This document shows, piece after piece, positions 44,791-57,689 of a stretch of 64,000 bases of DNA (position 1 is its first letter; every line of letters starts with the position of its first letter). The stretch covers positions 310,001-374,000 of the forward strand of contig WHUX01000017.1 in assembly GCA_015179025.1 (NCBI GenBank). Reading direction: 5' to 3'. The notes below the pieces were generated by a model. It did no database searches. It had not been told where the DNA came from and worked only from the letters and a program-made list of their open reading frames with translations. The stretch is from Terfezia claveryi (taxonomy: Eukaryota; Ascomycota; Pezizomycetes; Pezizales; Pezizaceae). The position numbers were made by a program, and so were the translations under genes.

Positions 44791-46530
44791 CAGCGATTGC
44801 CGCAATCACATGCTAGCTTCACTGTTTTTACCTAAACATCTCCAAACATCGAATTCTAAAACCTGCTAGCATTAAATAGAATCCTGGGCCTATTGAATTG
44901 AACTGAGCTCAATTGCAATTATAGTAAATTTGGGGTGTTAGAATTGGGGCACACAAAAACACTAACTAACCGTAACAGGAAAATATATATATATTGTAAT
45001 AAATGTATAGATTTATGAAAGCATATTAACATGCGCTAAAGTAAGAGTGGCTTATTCACATCACGAGGTTGGGAGAGGGTAGAGAAGAAAGGAGGGGGAA
45101 AAAGGGAAAGAGGGTGGTTTGGTGGTTCCATAGACTGGGGGGGGGTTACCTCTTTTTAATTTAAAGTAATCTTTTTTTGCTTGTACTTAATCTCGAAGTC
45201 AGATCAAAGCCCCTCAGCAGGAAGAACGGGCATGACGTACAACTCAAGCAAACCAAGTTATGATTACAAAAGTTAACACGGCCCGGCCAGGCTATACGTG
45301 CGGAAAGTGGAAAGCGGAAGCTACTGCCGCCACGGCGGCCGTGTAGATCATGATCATGATCGTCAACTGATCCACCCCCCTCAAACAAAAAAAACCAAGT
45401 CCCGCATCAATACTTTATTATGCAAGGGAAGACGAGAAATATTACATTAGCCTTGGTGAAATGAGGGAGTAGGAATAGGAATGCGGTTCGGGCAGTTTGT
45501 TGTATTTTCCTCAGGCAGCCGCAGCGACAAAGAGAGAACCACTGTATGCACGCAATTTCAATCAAGATAGTGCAGGACCATGCTGTACGCAGATCCCTGA
45601 CACAGATTATAGGTCCCAGTACTAAGACATATGTAAACGTATGAATATATGAATGATAGGTCATATGATAACAACTTGAGATATATGTATAATGGATCTA
45701 GTGGCAGCAGTAGATATCACAGGGGGAGAGGAAGACAAGTAAAACGGTGGATGGTGAAGAACTGTTATCATATAGAAGGGCACGAATAAAGAAAAGTCCC
45801 GTTATATATTATACCACAGGCCGTCTTCAAACAAATATCGGAGGGGGAAAGAAAATAACGATAACGATCCGCCAAAAAGAAAACGAACAATACCCGCCGT
45901 GAATGAACCAGCCCCAAAACATGATGAGATAAAAAACCCGACCCGACCGACACCCGCCAGTTACATATAGATGTGATCCACGATACAAACGCCTATGAAG
46001 TTAAAACCATCCCATAACACTCTCATTAATGCAAATATCCCTCGTCTCCCAAATTGTGTCCAACTGAAAGGAAAATAGAACATCGGGGCTGATGATAATA
46101 ACATACTACCTATGAAGTTGGTTCAAAGACAAGCCAAAGCGTGAATGGAGATAAAGAAGACCCAGTTGAAAAACAAGTAAACAATGGCTGGATATGGACT
46201 GAAACCCAATCACAAAGGAAAATATACAAAACACTGAGTACTCCGTTACCCCCAACCAGTTACATGAAGAAAAAGAAAAATGATGAAAGAAAACAAATGC
46301 TTGCCAGTACTCACCGCCCACCACCGGACATGAATATAATGGAATCGTGAAAGATGAAAGGCAATCATAAAAACATCATGGTACTGGAAGCGTAAACCCG
46401 CCGTAATGCTAAAATAGTAATTGGAAAGAAAAGAAAAATCGTGTCCTAAAAGTTCAATGTAGCCGTGCGGCCAGCACATTCCATCCTACCCATCCAACAA
46501 TCCAACAATCCAAGTGAAGCGCCCAGCGCT

Positions 46531-47664
46531 TTACAAGTAAGGAGTAATAAACCTGAGATCGAACCATCCAATCTTATCGTACGCCGACCATAACTTAGAG
46601 GCCTTGTTGACATCTATCTTGCATGCCTTCTGAGAGTCCGTCTTCCGGAACTCCATTCCTTGCCTATATCGAATGATTTTCTCATTGAATATTCTCCTCT
46701 TAGATGTGAGATAAGATGCACAAGAGAGTCGGAGAATTGAAGCTAAATTAACCTCAGCCGGATGAAGAAGATGCCTGTGTGGATCATTGGAGAGATCCAA
46801 TGGAGTGCCCTTCCATTCAACCCTGAACTTGGAGTTTTCGTTCAACGTAGATAATGGTGGGCAACAGTTTGGAATTGCATCGAAGTCGGTATCCTCACGG
46901 GTAGCAGGCTGTCTAGTACGAGCGGCGTTCGCCGAACCAGGACTAATAATTCCTGCGGCTTGTGCCCGTACAAATCCTTCCATTCCTCCCTGAAACTTTG
47001 GAGTGACCTTGGGAGTCCTTGGAATTCGTTGAACCTTTGCTGGAGAAGAAGTTGGCAATTGCTTGCGAGCTGGAGCTAGTGTACGTCCAATAGTCGTGGA
47101 AGGACCAGCTGACACCTTTTGCACCTTGTTCAAGCTTGACCACTGTGTTGGAACATTCGCCATGAATCTCTTCTCTCTCTCAAGCCACTTCCCAGGGTCC
47201 CGACGACATAATTCAAACGCTGCCGACACAAAGACACTATATTCCTGTACTGTTGGTTTCAACTTTGGGTCCTGGTTAGCTGATGGAGAAGCTCTCTTTG
47301 AGATGAGGTCTGCAAACTGTTCTTCATCATCGAACAGAGGCCTTTGAGAAGCTAGAGCAGGTGAGTTTGGTGCAGAAAATAGTGTCGGGTCAGCCATTAC
47401 TACGGCAGGTTCGGTTGTAGCAGGAATTCCGCGAGTGAATGGAGATGGAGGAGGTGAGAGGAGAGATGCCATGTTCTTCGGAGGACCAACAGCTGGAGGA
47501 GAGATATCCATTTTGGAATGCTGGTGAATGTTTGTCATTGGCTCTGAAGAGCTGTATCGGGTAGCTGTGAGGGGTGGGGAGACGAAGCTATCGTATGGAA
47601 TAGCTTCGGGGGGAGAAACCATTGGGTTCTTGTGGAGATGAAGTGAGGAAGAAGTTGAGTCCAT
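46531..47664 (-). CDS. SWIRM-domain protein, FUN19/Laf type
   Basis: Fungal proteins with a lone C-terminal SWIRM domain (yeast Fun19, S. pombe Laf1/Laf2) associate with histone deacetylase or heterochromatin complexes. Single exon, 377 residues, starting MDSTSSSLHLHKNPMVSPPE. The first 270 residues are disordered and Ser/Pro-rich with SPPP repeats. A conserved short block (YSVFVSAAFELCRRDPGKWL) lies around residue 143. The SWIRM domain covers about 290-377: LHPAEVNLASILRLSCASYL, TSKRRIFNEKIIRY, EFRKTDSQKACKIDVNKASK and LWSAYDKIGWFD. These are the family's most conserved strings. The upstream region is very G-rich. Confidence 0.9.
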   Translation of the reverse strand: MDSTSSSLHLHKNPMVSPPEAIPYDSFVSPPLTATRYSSSEPMTNIHQHSKMDISPPAVGPPKNMASLLSPPPSPFTRGIPATTEPAVVMADPTLFSAPNSPALASQRPLFDDEEQFADLISKRASPSANQDPKLKPTVQEYSVFVSAAFELCRRDPGKWLEREKRFMANVPTQWSSLNKVQKVSAGPSTTIGRTLAPARKQLPTSSPAKVQRIPRTPKVTPKFQGGMEGFVRAQAAGIISPGSANAARTRQPATREDTDFDAIPNCCPPLSTLNENSKFRVEWKGTPLDLSNDPHRHLLHPAEVNLASILRLSCASYLTSKRRIFNEKIIRYRQGMEFRKTDSQKACKIDVNKASKLWSAYDKIGWFDLRFITPYL

Positions 47665-49000
47665 ATTTCACAACGGCAGAAGAGTCACTGCCCCTTCTAT
47701 TATGATGAATGGGAGAGAGGATTCGAGTAGAATGCGCCAGGTGTCCTCCGAACGGGAGCAGAATGACCTGACGCGTGTATAGTTTCCTTCTGTTGGTCTG
47801 CGATGTGGCAAACGATGTAAGTCACCGGGATGGGTGCTTTGAATGTGTGCTTGATTTATCGGTTAGTTTAACAATTGCGAAGCTGCCTGTTGTTGGCTGT
47901 ATGTAGAGGAGCTCAAGCTACCTTGGGGCTTCAAACCCAACGGTGGTGAAGGGGAATATAAGTAGTAGTTGTGATGAGAGCCGCCGAGAAAATCAATCCA
48001 GTAGATTGGGTATTGGGGGGGGGGGTGAGCTTATATGGGAGGTGTGGGAGGGGAGAAGAAAGGATGACTGGGCGCCGGCGGGGTTGGTAACGTATATGTA
48101 TTGGGAGGGGGGGGGAAGCGGGAGTAGGGGGGGGGGGCCGGAATGAGGCGAAGAGGGAGCAAGTGAGCAAGCAGCCAACTGGGAGGGGGGTTGAGGAGGA
48201 TTGTAAGGTAAGATTTATGTATGCGAAATTGAGGATTGAGCACGAACAATGAAAGACCAATTAATTTGCGGGAGGGTGTGATGAGTGAGTGCTTTGGTGT
48301 GGGAGGTGGGCAGGAGGTGAGGGCGCGCGCTGGGTGTGGGTGTGCGAGGCTTTGGTGTGGGTGGGGGGGGGGTGTAAGAGTTTGGGCACCGCATAGGCAG
48401 CGGATGTAGGACAAGTACAGGCAAAGGAAACAAGCAGCAAGGAGGGTGAACGAACGGCGGCCGAGAAAAAGGAAGAATGAACGAGCGATGCAGCGATGCA
48501 GCAGGCGGGTACGCAAGCAGCAGGCAGGCAGGCAGGCAGGAAAGGGGACTGCGGAGCGACACAGCCGTGGGAATTGCATTGCTGCACAGACCGGTGACTT
48601 ACGATGACATTCGTTATTAATAAGGAGACTAGAATGTAAGGGCCGACCTCTGAGCGGGCGGCCTGATGCTCCTGCTAATCCCGACACCAATTCCCCCAGT
48701 GCCCGTTCGCTGCCGCCATGATTACCAGTTGGGCCATCCAGCAGCCAGGAAGTTGTGGCCGAAACCGCCTGCTCTGGTCAATTGTTGGTCGAATTGGCTG
48801 TCGCGTATCCGCGCAATTCACACTGTCGCCATGACCTATTGCCTCGGGAGACGAAGTGACCTATGGGACGGGGGGCATCGAGAGGGGGTGAGGGGACGAG
48901 AGAGGGGAAACCGGTCGAGCCAGGCCGGCAATCGTATCTATCGAACTGTCTGAGAGGAGAAACAAGCCAGAGCAGGGTGGGTGGGTAAGGCAGGCGGGGT
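47665..49000. other. G-run-rich region upstream of the SWIRM gene
   Basis: Plus strand has G-runs of 9-12 at about 48015-48026, 48105-48116, 48128-48138 and 48361-48371 and a (GGCA)n tract at 48521-48541. The long Pro-rich minus-strand frames here (for example 48031-48690) are the complement of these runs and are not credible genes. The stretch is probably the promoter and long leader of the SWIRM gene. Confidence 0.55.
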
Positions 49001-52000
49001 GGTTGACTGGTTTGATCGCGTGGATAACGACGAAAATAGCAAACTTCACCTGGCTTGGTGTGCGTACTGGCTGAAAGTCGCCCTGTCGCATTGAGAGACC
49101 AAAGAAATTGTATCCGAAAAATAAGAACTTAAAATCTATTAAAAAATTGAAGAATAAATGCAATTGCAGTTTAGAATAAGGCACAAAAAAAAAAAGGCAC
49201 AACTAATTGAATAGCGAGTGGGATACGCAGGTGCGCGTACGTACTGCACTGCTGCTCTTGGGATGGCCAGCACGATCACCGCAACACTGCCAATCCAATT
49301 GCCATGCCATGCTCTATTCCCCACGGAGCGGCACTCAGTTACTTGGGACACAATCCACTGGGCGTTGGCTCACTCATGAGGGGGGCAGTGTCGTTGATAG
49401 CAAATCGCAGAAACACGGAAGTCGGAGGAAGTTGCAGGGGCCGATAAAGATGAGACTGATCTGATTCTCGAAGACACCTCCCCCATCCGTCTCAACGGTA
49501 GTGTTGCTAGGAAGCAGCCAGTGGATGATAGAGGCCTTGCCTCATGATGCTTGGTTGGGGTCGTCCGTCCATGTAAGAGAGAAAAATAATGGGTGTGAAA
49601 GCCAATAGGGTTCATCCGTTGCGTAGCAAACAACTGGATACTAGGGCGCTAAAAGCAAAATGGCACAGGACAAGCTCAGGTTTGACTCAACGGTGCAGTG
49701 TGACTCGACTCGCCGCCTGAAGAACGGCCGGGGCCTGCTTTCCCCACAATAGCTAAATGTAAGGAGCATACATACTTATGCTGACGGGGGCTAACGCAGC
49801 CGTACTCCGTACGATCTGACAACTCGTGTATACATCGTGATACCTACCTAAGAGATACATGCCTGATGCGGGCTCGCTATCAAGGTCCAGCGGGAGGAGC
49901 AGGCAGTAGTATCGTTTGCATGGGCATTGCATCGTCACTGCGCGGATGAGGGCGGAGCCGCAGTAGGTACTGTAGTCACTGCAGGTCATAACTCGACGAC
50001 CCAATTCAATGCAACTCAATTCCAATTCTATTTTCAACAAGCTGGGTACCTACTTGCAGCCTAGCTCTCCATGACACTCCTCTGCTGACTAATTGATGTA
50101 TCTCGATCACCGCGCAAAGCCCCACACGGCGATGACAAACGGAGCTATGGTTCAGCCTGATCAGGAGAGGGCAATTGCAATTGAGCAATCGCAAAGGCGT
50201 CGCCCGTGTCTATAATCTCACTCAGGCTATCTCCATGCAGCTATGAGTAGACGTAGAGTCGAATCCTAGTCGAGCTACAATTGGCACAACTGCGTCCCGC
50301 CTACTCTACCTAGTGCTTGTGTAATGCTATAAGTGACTAGTCCTAAGTCCTTACTCGCTTTCTATTCTTCCATACATCTTCGATGGAATATGGTTCATGT
50401 TACGCAGCCCTCAAATCACAGTCTCAGTTCAGGTGACAAGCTGATTCTCCCGCCGCTTGAAGCTTCAATCCTGCCGCTGCCCTAATCAAGATCTGGAACC
50501 CCACTTCCACGGCGCGTAGCGCGCAGAACCATATCCTACGCTAAGCAAGGTACCACGAGGCCCAGCCTAAACACGACCACATGCCTCGCACCCCACGTCG
50601 ATCCCACAACTATGATTGTACTCAAGACCTCTTGACCAGATCATGGGATAGTAGTTTACCAAACGACCCTGACGTGATAAACACAGTACCCTAAGTCTAT
50701 GATGCATGCATATTTGCATGGATTAATAGATGTGCCAGGCGGGGGATCTTCAGCCCATGAAGCTGCGCAGCCGCAATGGATTCGTATACATGTTGCATGT
50801 CTCTCTTGACTTTCTGGGATCATGATGAGAGCTTACGCTACTTTGTGTGACTTTCGGTCTTCGACTCTTACCGTCCCAAGCATGTGGACAAGTAAGATTT
50901 GAATCCAATGAAAGTATCTGTACTGAGCGGAATCTTTATATTTAGGAATTATTTGGAATGTCCCGAGAGTAAGTCATATGTACAGTAGCTGGCTGGTGAA
51001 TTTCAACAGCACCGTCATCCGTAAATGCTGTGAAACCATCAATCTACATACGTAAGACAAAACAAAAGGAAAACAAAGTAAATACGCAAGGCTGAACCTC
51101 CAAAGGAATCGCTTGATGTTTGTGAGTCTAACAAACCATAGACAACCTAAAACCTGAACTGTTTCTACCAATGCAGGTCTCTATGTAGACAAAAATACCG
51201 TTCGACTAAGATTGGCAATTGCAAGCCGACTGCTAGCGGCTATTGACATTGACCATGTGGACCTGCCAGTGACCTACGTGTGGAGTCCAATATCCGATGT
51301 CTACTGTTTTATCACTCGCGATGTCACGGAAAATAAAAACTCAATTGACCTAACATTATTGACAGCTGTCCAAAATCCTAAATCCAATCTCTGAGCAATT
51401 ATTGGATAATCTTCCAGCCAGCGGGGCACTATTAGCGCATATAGATGCACAAAGCCTGATGTTGGCTCTCCTACCCAACAAGCATTGATTCTCCAAACCT
51501 AAAAACTAAAAATACAGAAAGAAAGATGCTCACAAACAAAGTACAAATTCAGATTAACCTGCGCGCACATGATGTTTATCAAGCTTATCAGAGAAAGGGG
51601 GGGCGCCTTTCTTTGACAACGCAAGTGATCATGAAAGAGCTATAGGCAGGAAGGGCAGCCACATGCAAATTTACGGGCTTCGCAAAAGCGCTTCAGGTTC
51701 AATTGAAGGCCATTGGCTTGCGGGTTTATGCAGCCATGGGTTACAGCATTTTGATTAAGCTGTCGCGATCGATTCCAGGCGCTGGTAGCGACCGACATAC
51801 ATACATACATACATACATACATACATACCCACATACATATTTATACGGTAGGCGTGCAGCATGGCATGCTGAAACGAAACGAGTGATTGCAGCGTCATAC
51901 CTGCCAAAAGCTGCAGAAAATACTATTGTGCCTCATAATATAGCGGGCATACCATGAGCCTTATATTCCAAAAATCTCGCAGGCAAGATGTATATGAAAT

Positions 52001-55000
52001 GGAGTGATATAATATAGATACCACCCAGGATATATTAAGAGTGCTTCTCGATGTCGGCCCTGGCCCCGGCTTCATGCTTCCTTACCATAGCAAACCAAAC
52101 CATTCAATCCAGATCTGTCATACCAACCAGACTGACGACAAATCTTCCAGAAATTAAATAATTGAAGTGATTTACCACCTCAAGTATCTCATGAGCTAAA
52201 CTGCCATGATGCCGCAGCCGTACAATACTATGCGGGGCAACTATAATAGAGGCAGGGCCTTAAATGATATAGCGTTGTTATGTTTCGAATTTCACGAAGC
52301 ATTAGCAGTCGCCGGTCGGGCTCCTAAAAGTGAAGTAGGAACTCTGCAAGATAGTCGACCAGCCAATCACATCACTCAATTGGCATCTCTTCAGCTCCAA
52401 AGGACCAAGGCACCGCATCGTATTCAATTCTCGCCCCACCTCCCCCCCCCTCTCTGGCCACAGACCCGCAGATACAGATTTTGAATTCTTATTCGCCAAT
52501 TCAACCAATTTTAGTACTTGCGATCTAGGTAGAAAAAGCGGTTAATAAACCTAAACGTCAACAGGAGCCGTGAGCTCATCAAGGTTACATATTATAACAG
52601 GAAGTATTTTGATCAAGGCAGGTTATCCTGTTATCTGGGTCATATCACAAATAGAATTGGCTATATCACAGGTTTTACCGATGCCCGATGTCCATACTAT
52701 GTCCTGACTGGCTGGGTGGCAGCACGGGAGTCTGATTGCACCATTGACCTTCGGCACCTGCTTTTACTCATCTGCCATTGCCCTTAGATTGCAATTGGCC
52801 GATGTACAACCATGCGTCCTGTCTTTTCAATGTACCGAATCTTCATATCATCGGGAGACTTCTATTTGCGCTCTGCTGCATACCACTCTGTTGCACGTAA
52901 ATATTTTGGGGAATGCACGAGGACAGTATGCCGGGATAGAATAAGTGGGGAATGGTTGTTTGGAATCGTTCACTCCATTTTTCTAAATATCGGCTCATTG
53001 GGTTATATATTTTTCCCGATCTGAATCGCCAGCGGAGATCCGGAATAAAACTCTGGAAATTCCTTTGCCACTTCAAAAAGTCACCGCTGCATCTTCCATA
53101 TGCATACCCGCAGAAGCTCCCTTGATTGGCCGTTACCCTCAGGAGGATATCCACTAACAATTGCCCCTTACGCACATTCCCTTCAGTAAGTGTAACCCCC
53201 ACAAGACCTTTGGCCACTTCGCTATAGGCTCGCCACACCCAGATTGATTCGTGAGAGAAAAGGTATACGGCCGGGTCGCGCAAAGAAATACTCTATTAAA
53301 ATTCCCCTCACTAGGATAGTCCAAGCTCAACAGCTCCAATTGGATATCATCCACAGCAAGGAAACAACGCCCCATTGTGACTGGTCCAACGGTACCCCGC
53401 AATTGCAATTGAATCCAGTTGGGAGTGTTGCGTTAAAATTCAACTGAATGGAAATTGACCCAACAATTCAATCCAGATTCCCGGCTTAATATATCAAATT
53501 GTCATCAAGCTGAGCAGAGCAGATTTGGCCCCATCCCCCATTGGCCCCATGCCAATTGGCGAATCAAGAATTCATGCCGCTTGATCGTGTGGCTTCTCGA
53601 TTGTTCTATTTCTATTTACAATCCCTATATTAGTTCCCCTGACCAGCACTCATAATGCGGGAATATGTAATCGCGCATGCGAACTTCAAGCAATCGCAGG
53701 GGTCGTACATCGAATATATACAGAGTAGATTAATCTACGCGGCTCCTAACGATGCGCACGCGTAAAGTGAGTAAGCTGCCCTGCTTTTTTTTTTTCCTCA
53801 TGGGGGGCTGGGTTGTTACTCACTTGGCTGTGTACGGTACCTACCCGTTTGTACATTCATATATCTATTTTTGAAAGTGTTTATATTATAGGTATATATT
53901 GGCCAGCTGGATAGTATTTGTTGACTGTAATTACTTGCAGTGTGAACTCGGAGCTATTACAATTCGTAGATAGGTAGGATCGAGGTTTTACTTCCAGGCT
54001 AAATGTGGGATTGCTGCCACTTGCGCCGGGTTTCTCATCAATTGAGATCTATCCCCACTCAAAAAAGCCATGACTAGTGTTGTGATTGAAAACCTGAAAC
54101 CAGTGGGACAGTACCGTTATGTGCAATGGCGGGGTCTAGTCCACAAAAGAAGGCTGAAGAGAATCGAAAAGAAAAAGAACAGATGAGACAATCCCAATCT
54201 CACAGCTTTTCCCAATTGGCAGGGATAGAATATTATAGAATTCATCAGTGACGACAGTTCACGTGCCAATTGCAAAAGCCGTCTCATGATCACCCCATGG
54301 AGACTTTTTCCGTATGAGATTTTCAGAATACACCCACCTCTAAACCATTTATTCTCATCTATCGAACCTCATGAGGAGAAGAAGGAGGGTTGTGAAGCTT
54401 TGTACCTTTTCTACCCGCCGTACCATTCCATACAGCAATTGATGCAACGGAGCGTGTCACATACATATGCGCATACCACCTAACCCTGACCCTGTAAATG
54501 CCTTAGCTCATTGCGATGCTCACATCACTGGTACGGGTACATTGACCAACGCCAACGTCCAACTCCAACCGGAGAGAATCCAAAAAGTGAGACCTTAGTT
54601 GCTTGTTTCGCGACCAAAAAGGTATGTGACGCCCTGACCATCTCTCCCCCGCTCGCAATCGTACCCGGAGTTACATACTCATCATCTTCCTTCAACTACC
54701 GTATGCAGTATAGCAGTATTTTCGTCGCAGAACAACAAAAAAGGCAGACCCAGCCAATGGTGTTTGCAAGGATGATATAAAGATCAATCGGTTGAAACAG
54801 AGGCACCTCCCTGCACTTTCCATCTTTGTTGCTAACCTGACTGAACGAGCTGACCAATTTCCACCCCATGCCTATTCCCCATGAATCTCGTCATATCGTC
54901 AGGCCCACCTATGTAGGCGCCTTGCCCACATTCATACCCCGGCATCAATCAAGGGTCAACAAGCATGATGTTTAGCGTGAGCATGTGTAATCCCTGCTCG

Positions 55001-56738
55001 TGCATGATCAGGGAGCATGCACTCTTCCTGCAGTAACTGCTTGCCCAATTTACGACCTATGCGTCATTGTGCATTTGTATTGATGCATGAGCTCCTTGTT
55101 TGGTTCGTAACCTTCTCTACTTCATCAATCATCGCGAGATAGCGGTCCTGCTGATAATAGATTGCAATGCGTATCAGCTTGAAAGAAATGTGGGCCGCGG
55201 TACCGGGAATAGGGTTGACAATCTCAAGCCTGTGATAATCTGGTCCGAGGGAAACAAGCACAAGGGACACACGTTTCTCATACAAGGTTCTAGAGTGTTC
55301 TAGGATGTATATCCGGTGATCAGCTTTTAATGCACTTGAATCGGAATTTTTAACCGTTTTTCCCACCTGCGAAAACAACTATCAGAGCCTGTCTGCAGGT
55401 GGAGTACACTGGCCCTTTTCACATCAACAGGAGTGTCCCTCAATCGAGCTACCGGAAGGGGATTCAATCGAACGGAAAATTCCAGAAATGTATATGAATG
55501 TTCCAGGACCGAGTCCCATGCAGAAAATCCTCTTCAAACGGGAGACATTCATCTATTCAGGTAAGCTTCGCATATTCTAATATCTAGATCATGCCTGTGA
55601 TAGTCTGGGAGTCTATTGCGAGCAAGTTCCGGTGGCCGTTTATAACTTTTCTTTAAGGGGACAATTTACCATCTGATTGAGGGTTTTCTGGACAGGTGGT
55701 TCATGATGCTGGCTTTGTTAGGGGCAATTATGACTCCATATTGAGCGGTAAGCTTATCCGTGCCTATCATTGACTGCCTCGTAACTGTTTTGACGCCTAT
55801 GGTTGCTACCAAATTTTACGGGTGACTACGAAAGTCTTTGGTTTTCTCCACCTGAGGCTTGGTGCACATGACTACCTGTTTGGACAAGGTTGATACATTT
55901 GGGGATGAGGTACCTTGTTATACCCCGCACTCCTCATATTTCGGTTGACGTCTTACCAAACGTCAGCTTATGTGTATTTGGCCCTTGTAAGATTTTTATC
56001 CATTGTTTCAAGTGTTCAGAAATTTAGTCTTGTAAGATTGGTTCTTTATAACCCTTCCGCCTTATGGTGCGGTAATATGGAATTTTGGGGCCGATGATCA
56101 TCATTTGCTACCATGTACAGGATTTCTATAGATATGCTGGTGTAGGCCATTTTGGATATATGCGACAAGCGAATTGTAGTCCAGCCTATCTGATCTATGT
56201 ATTGTGTAGATGCCTCCTCAGGGTAATAGCCCATCCTCCAGTGTTTGGGAAATTAAGCCCTGGTGGTTCCAGAGGAAACCATTTGAGCAGTTCGTTGATT
56301 AGCGTGTCGCGTTTTCTTAGATAGTACCTCCGAAACTTTCCTCCCATTCGTTAATTACATCCCTTGTACTGATACAAAAAAATACCTATTTCTTCCCGTT
56401 TCCTTTTCGCAACACTATTCCCAACCCGTGACCGTCTACGACTTCAAGAACAATCTAATAAATTCCTGTATCCAACTATCCCTTATTGTAGTCTATCGCC
56501 TGAAGCAAACACCAGTGAAAACAATTCTGTAAAGCAAAGCAAAGCATCGGACGCCTTCGAACGTGCAAATGAGCCTCTAGCCTCCACACCAATGAACCCA
56601 CAAAAAAGCCTACCCATATATCCCTTTAAGTATTTGGGCTGTCTGAGCCGACGGACCTCGTTACTTATCAGTTATCTTTAGACTCATATAGTACACACAC
56701 AAAATTTGGGCTACACCACTTACTCATATACCAGTTGC
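49001..56738. other. Gene-poor region of about 7.7 kb
   Basis: No frame above 150 codons and none with a recognised domain. The longest (52843-53283 minus, 146 codons) overlaps other frames and shows no motif. A CATA microsatellite lies at 51795-51829. Scattered CAATTG and GCAATTGCAA motifs are frequent from 49.3 to 54.3 kb. No tRNA, rRNA or mobile-element coding sequence recognised. Confidence 0.4.
51795..51829. repeat. CATA microsatellite
   Basis: About eight uninterrupted CATA units followed by a short degenerate tail. Confidence 0.95.
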
Positions 56739-57173
56739 TCAACAATCCGTCCCACCAGACTTCTTACATCGTTGCATCTTAGCAGCAAGCTGTGCTAGAC
56801 CCCTCCTATCTCCTGCGAATCCCTGTCCCGTTGCGATGATCCAAGCCAATATATTATCATTCATGACGTTCAGTTTGGTGTCGATAATCTCTCCATCGAG
56901 CTTGGACTTGTGGACATCTGCCTTGAGCTTGTGGACATCTGTCTTGACCGTGGTGAGATCCGTCTTGAGAGGCTTAATGTATTCCTCAATCCTTGCGATG
57001 GTATATGACCCTTGGACGAAGACGGCTATAGTTGGGACAACACCAGCCACAAGGACACGCAAATCACGTTAATTTGCACGACTAACGCTCCACATGCTAT
57101 CATGAACAGATTTCATTATTAGTAAACCTTCATTTCCATAAATCTGAAGTGGTAAAATACCTTGCCAGCTCAT
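56739..57173 (-). CDS. Small coiled-coil protein, hypothetical
   Basis: The open part (56739 to about 57056) reads GSYTIARIEEYIKPLKTDLT, then TVKTDVHKLKADVHKSKLDG and then a Trp/Gly-containing helix ending QRCKKSGGTDC. TDVHKLKADVHKSK shows an 7-residue periodicity from a 21-bp duplication. No ATG precedes it in frame. A plausible upstream exon starts at 57173 (MSWQGILPLQIYGNE), which would need an intron near 57010-57070. I cannot fix the junction. Family unknown. Confidence 0.35.
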
Positions 57174-57378
57174 GTTGGACTGAGCTTAATAGTCGTGTAG
57201 CTGAGAAACAGTGACTGGTTGCTTCTCTGATGAGACTAAACTTCGTCACCCATCGTATGAGTCCAGCCGACCGATCAATAACTAATTAACTCGTATCTGT
57301 AGATAGAAAACTCACCGTTTGGAAACTGCTTGACCGTGTGCGCGACCGCTTCCGTGTTCGTATCTGAGAGCGTACAAT

Positions 57379-57433
57379 ATACTATCGGTGTCTAGGCAAA
57401 CCTAGCACCCAGTGATCACGTTTTGTCCTAGCG
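57379..57433. repeat. Dispersed repeat, copy with full length
   Basis: TATCGGTGTCTAGGCAAACC, then TAGCACCCAGTGATCACGTT and TTGTCCTAGCGGTTACAC. Same order and orientation as 25804-25856; the 3' 36 bp recur at 57628-57663. Confidence 0.9.
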
Positions 57434-57627
57434 GTTACACCATGGAGCACAAGTTCGATTCTCTGAGAGAACGCTGGGACAAAAGGAAGGGTATTACGGA
57501 TATTTACAGTAATATGAACCCCAGCTGCAATTTGTTGTGAAAGTTTATTAGCCCTGAGGTGTTTACCAGGAGCAATAATTGTTGATTTGATTCCTGTTTG
57601 CGGATTGGGGGGAAGTGTGTCTATCAT

Positions 57628-57663
57628 AGCACCCAGTGATCACGTTTTGTCCTAGCGGTTACA
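57628..57663. repeat. Dispersed repeat, short copy
   Basis: TAGCACCCAGTGATCACGTT followed by TTGTCCTAGCGGTTAC, identical to the end of the copy at 57379-57433 and in direct orientation, 194 bp further on. It abuts a CTGGTTGGCACAAGC motif. Confidence 0.9.
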
Positions 57664-57689
57664 CTGGTTGGCACAAGCGCCATGTAAAG

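Larger units (their letters stand above)
40874..46530. other. Gene-poor 5.6-kb region
   Basis: Only short, overlapping frames without recognisable domains. It contains a tandem duplication at 41150-41240, a run of 18 T near 43521-43538, a GGT/GGTG-rich stretch at 44104-44122, a C-run array at 44735-44790, an A-run at 44228-44243 and a G-run at 45138-45146. From about 45400 to 46530 it is A-rich on plus and probably includes the long 3' UTR of the SWIRM gene. No tRNA or decayed gene recognised. Confidence 0.45.

Noticed and set aside
48031..48690. 219-codon minus-strand Pro-rich frame
   Set aside because: It reads the complement of G-runs; three overlapping frames are open at once and none has a domain.
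52843..53283. 146-codon minus-strand frame as a gene
   Set aside because: No recognised motif, overlaps other open frames and has no splice context; kept only as part of the gene-poor region.
55915..56330. Possible decayed membrane-protein (RTA1-like) gene
   Set aside because: Some hydrophobic pieces look suggestive, but no conserved motif could be placed with confidence.
57440..57475. GTTCGATTCTC resembling a tRNA T-loop
   Set aside because: No acceptor stem or anticodon arm can be folded around it.
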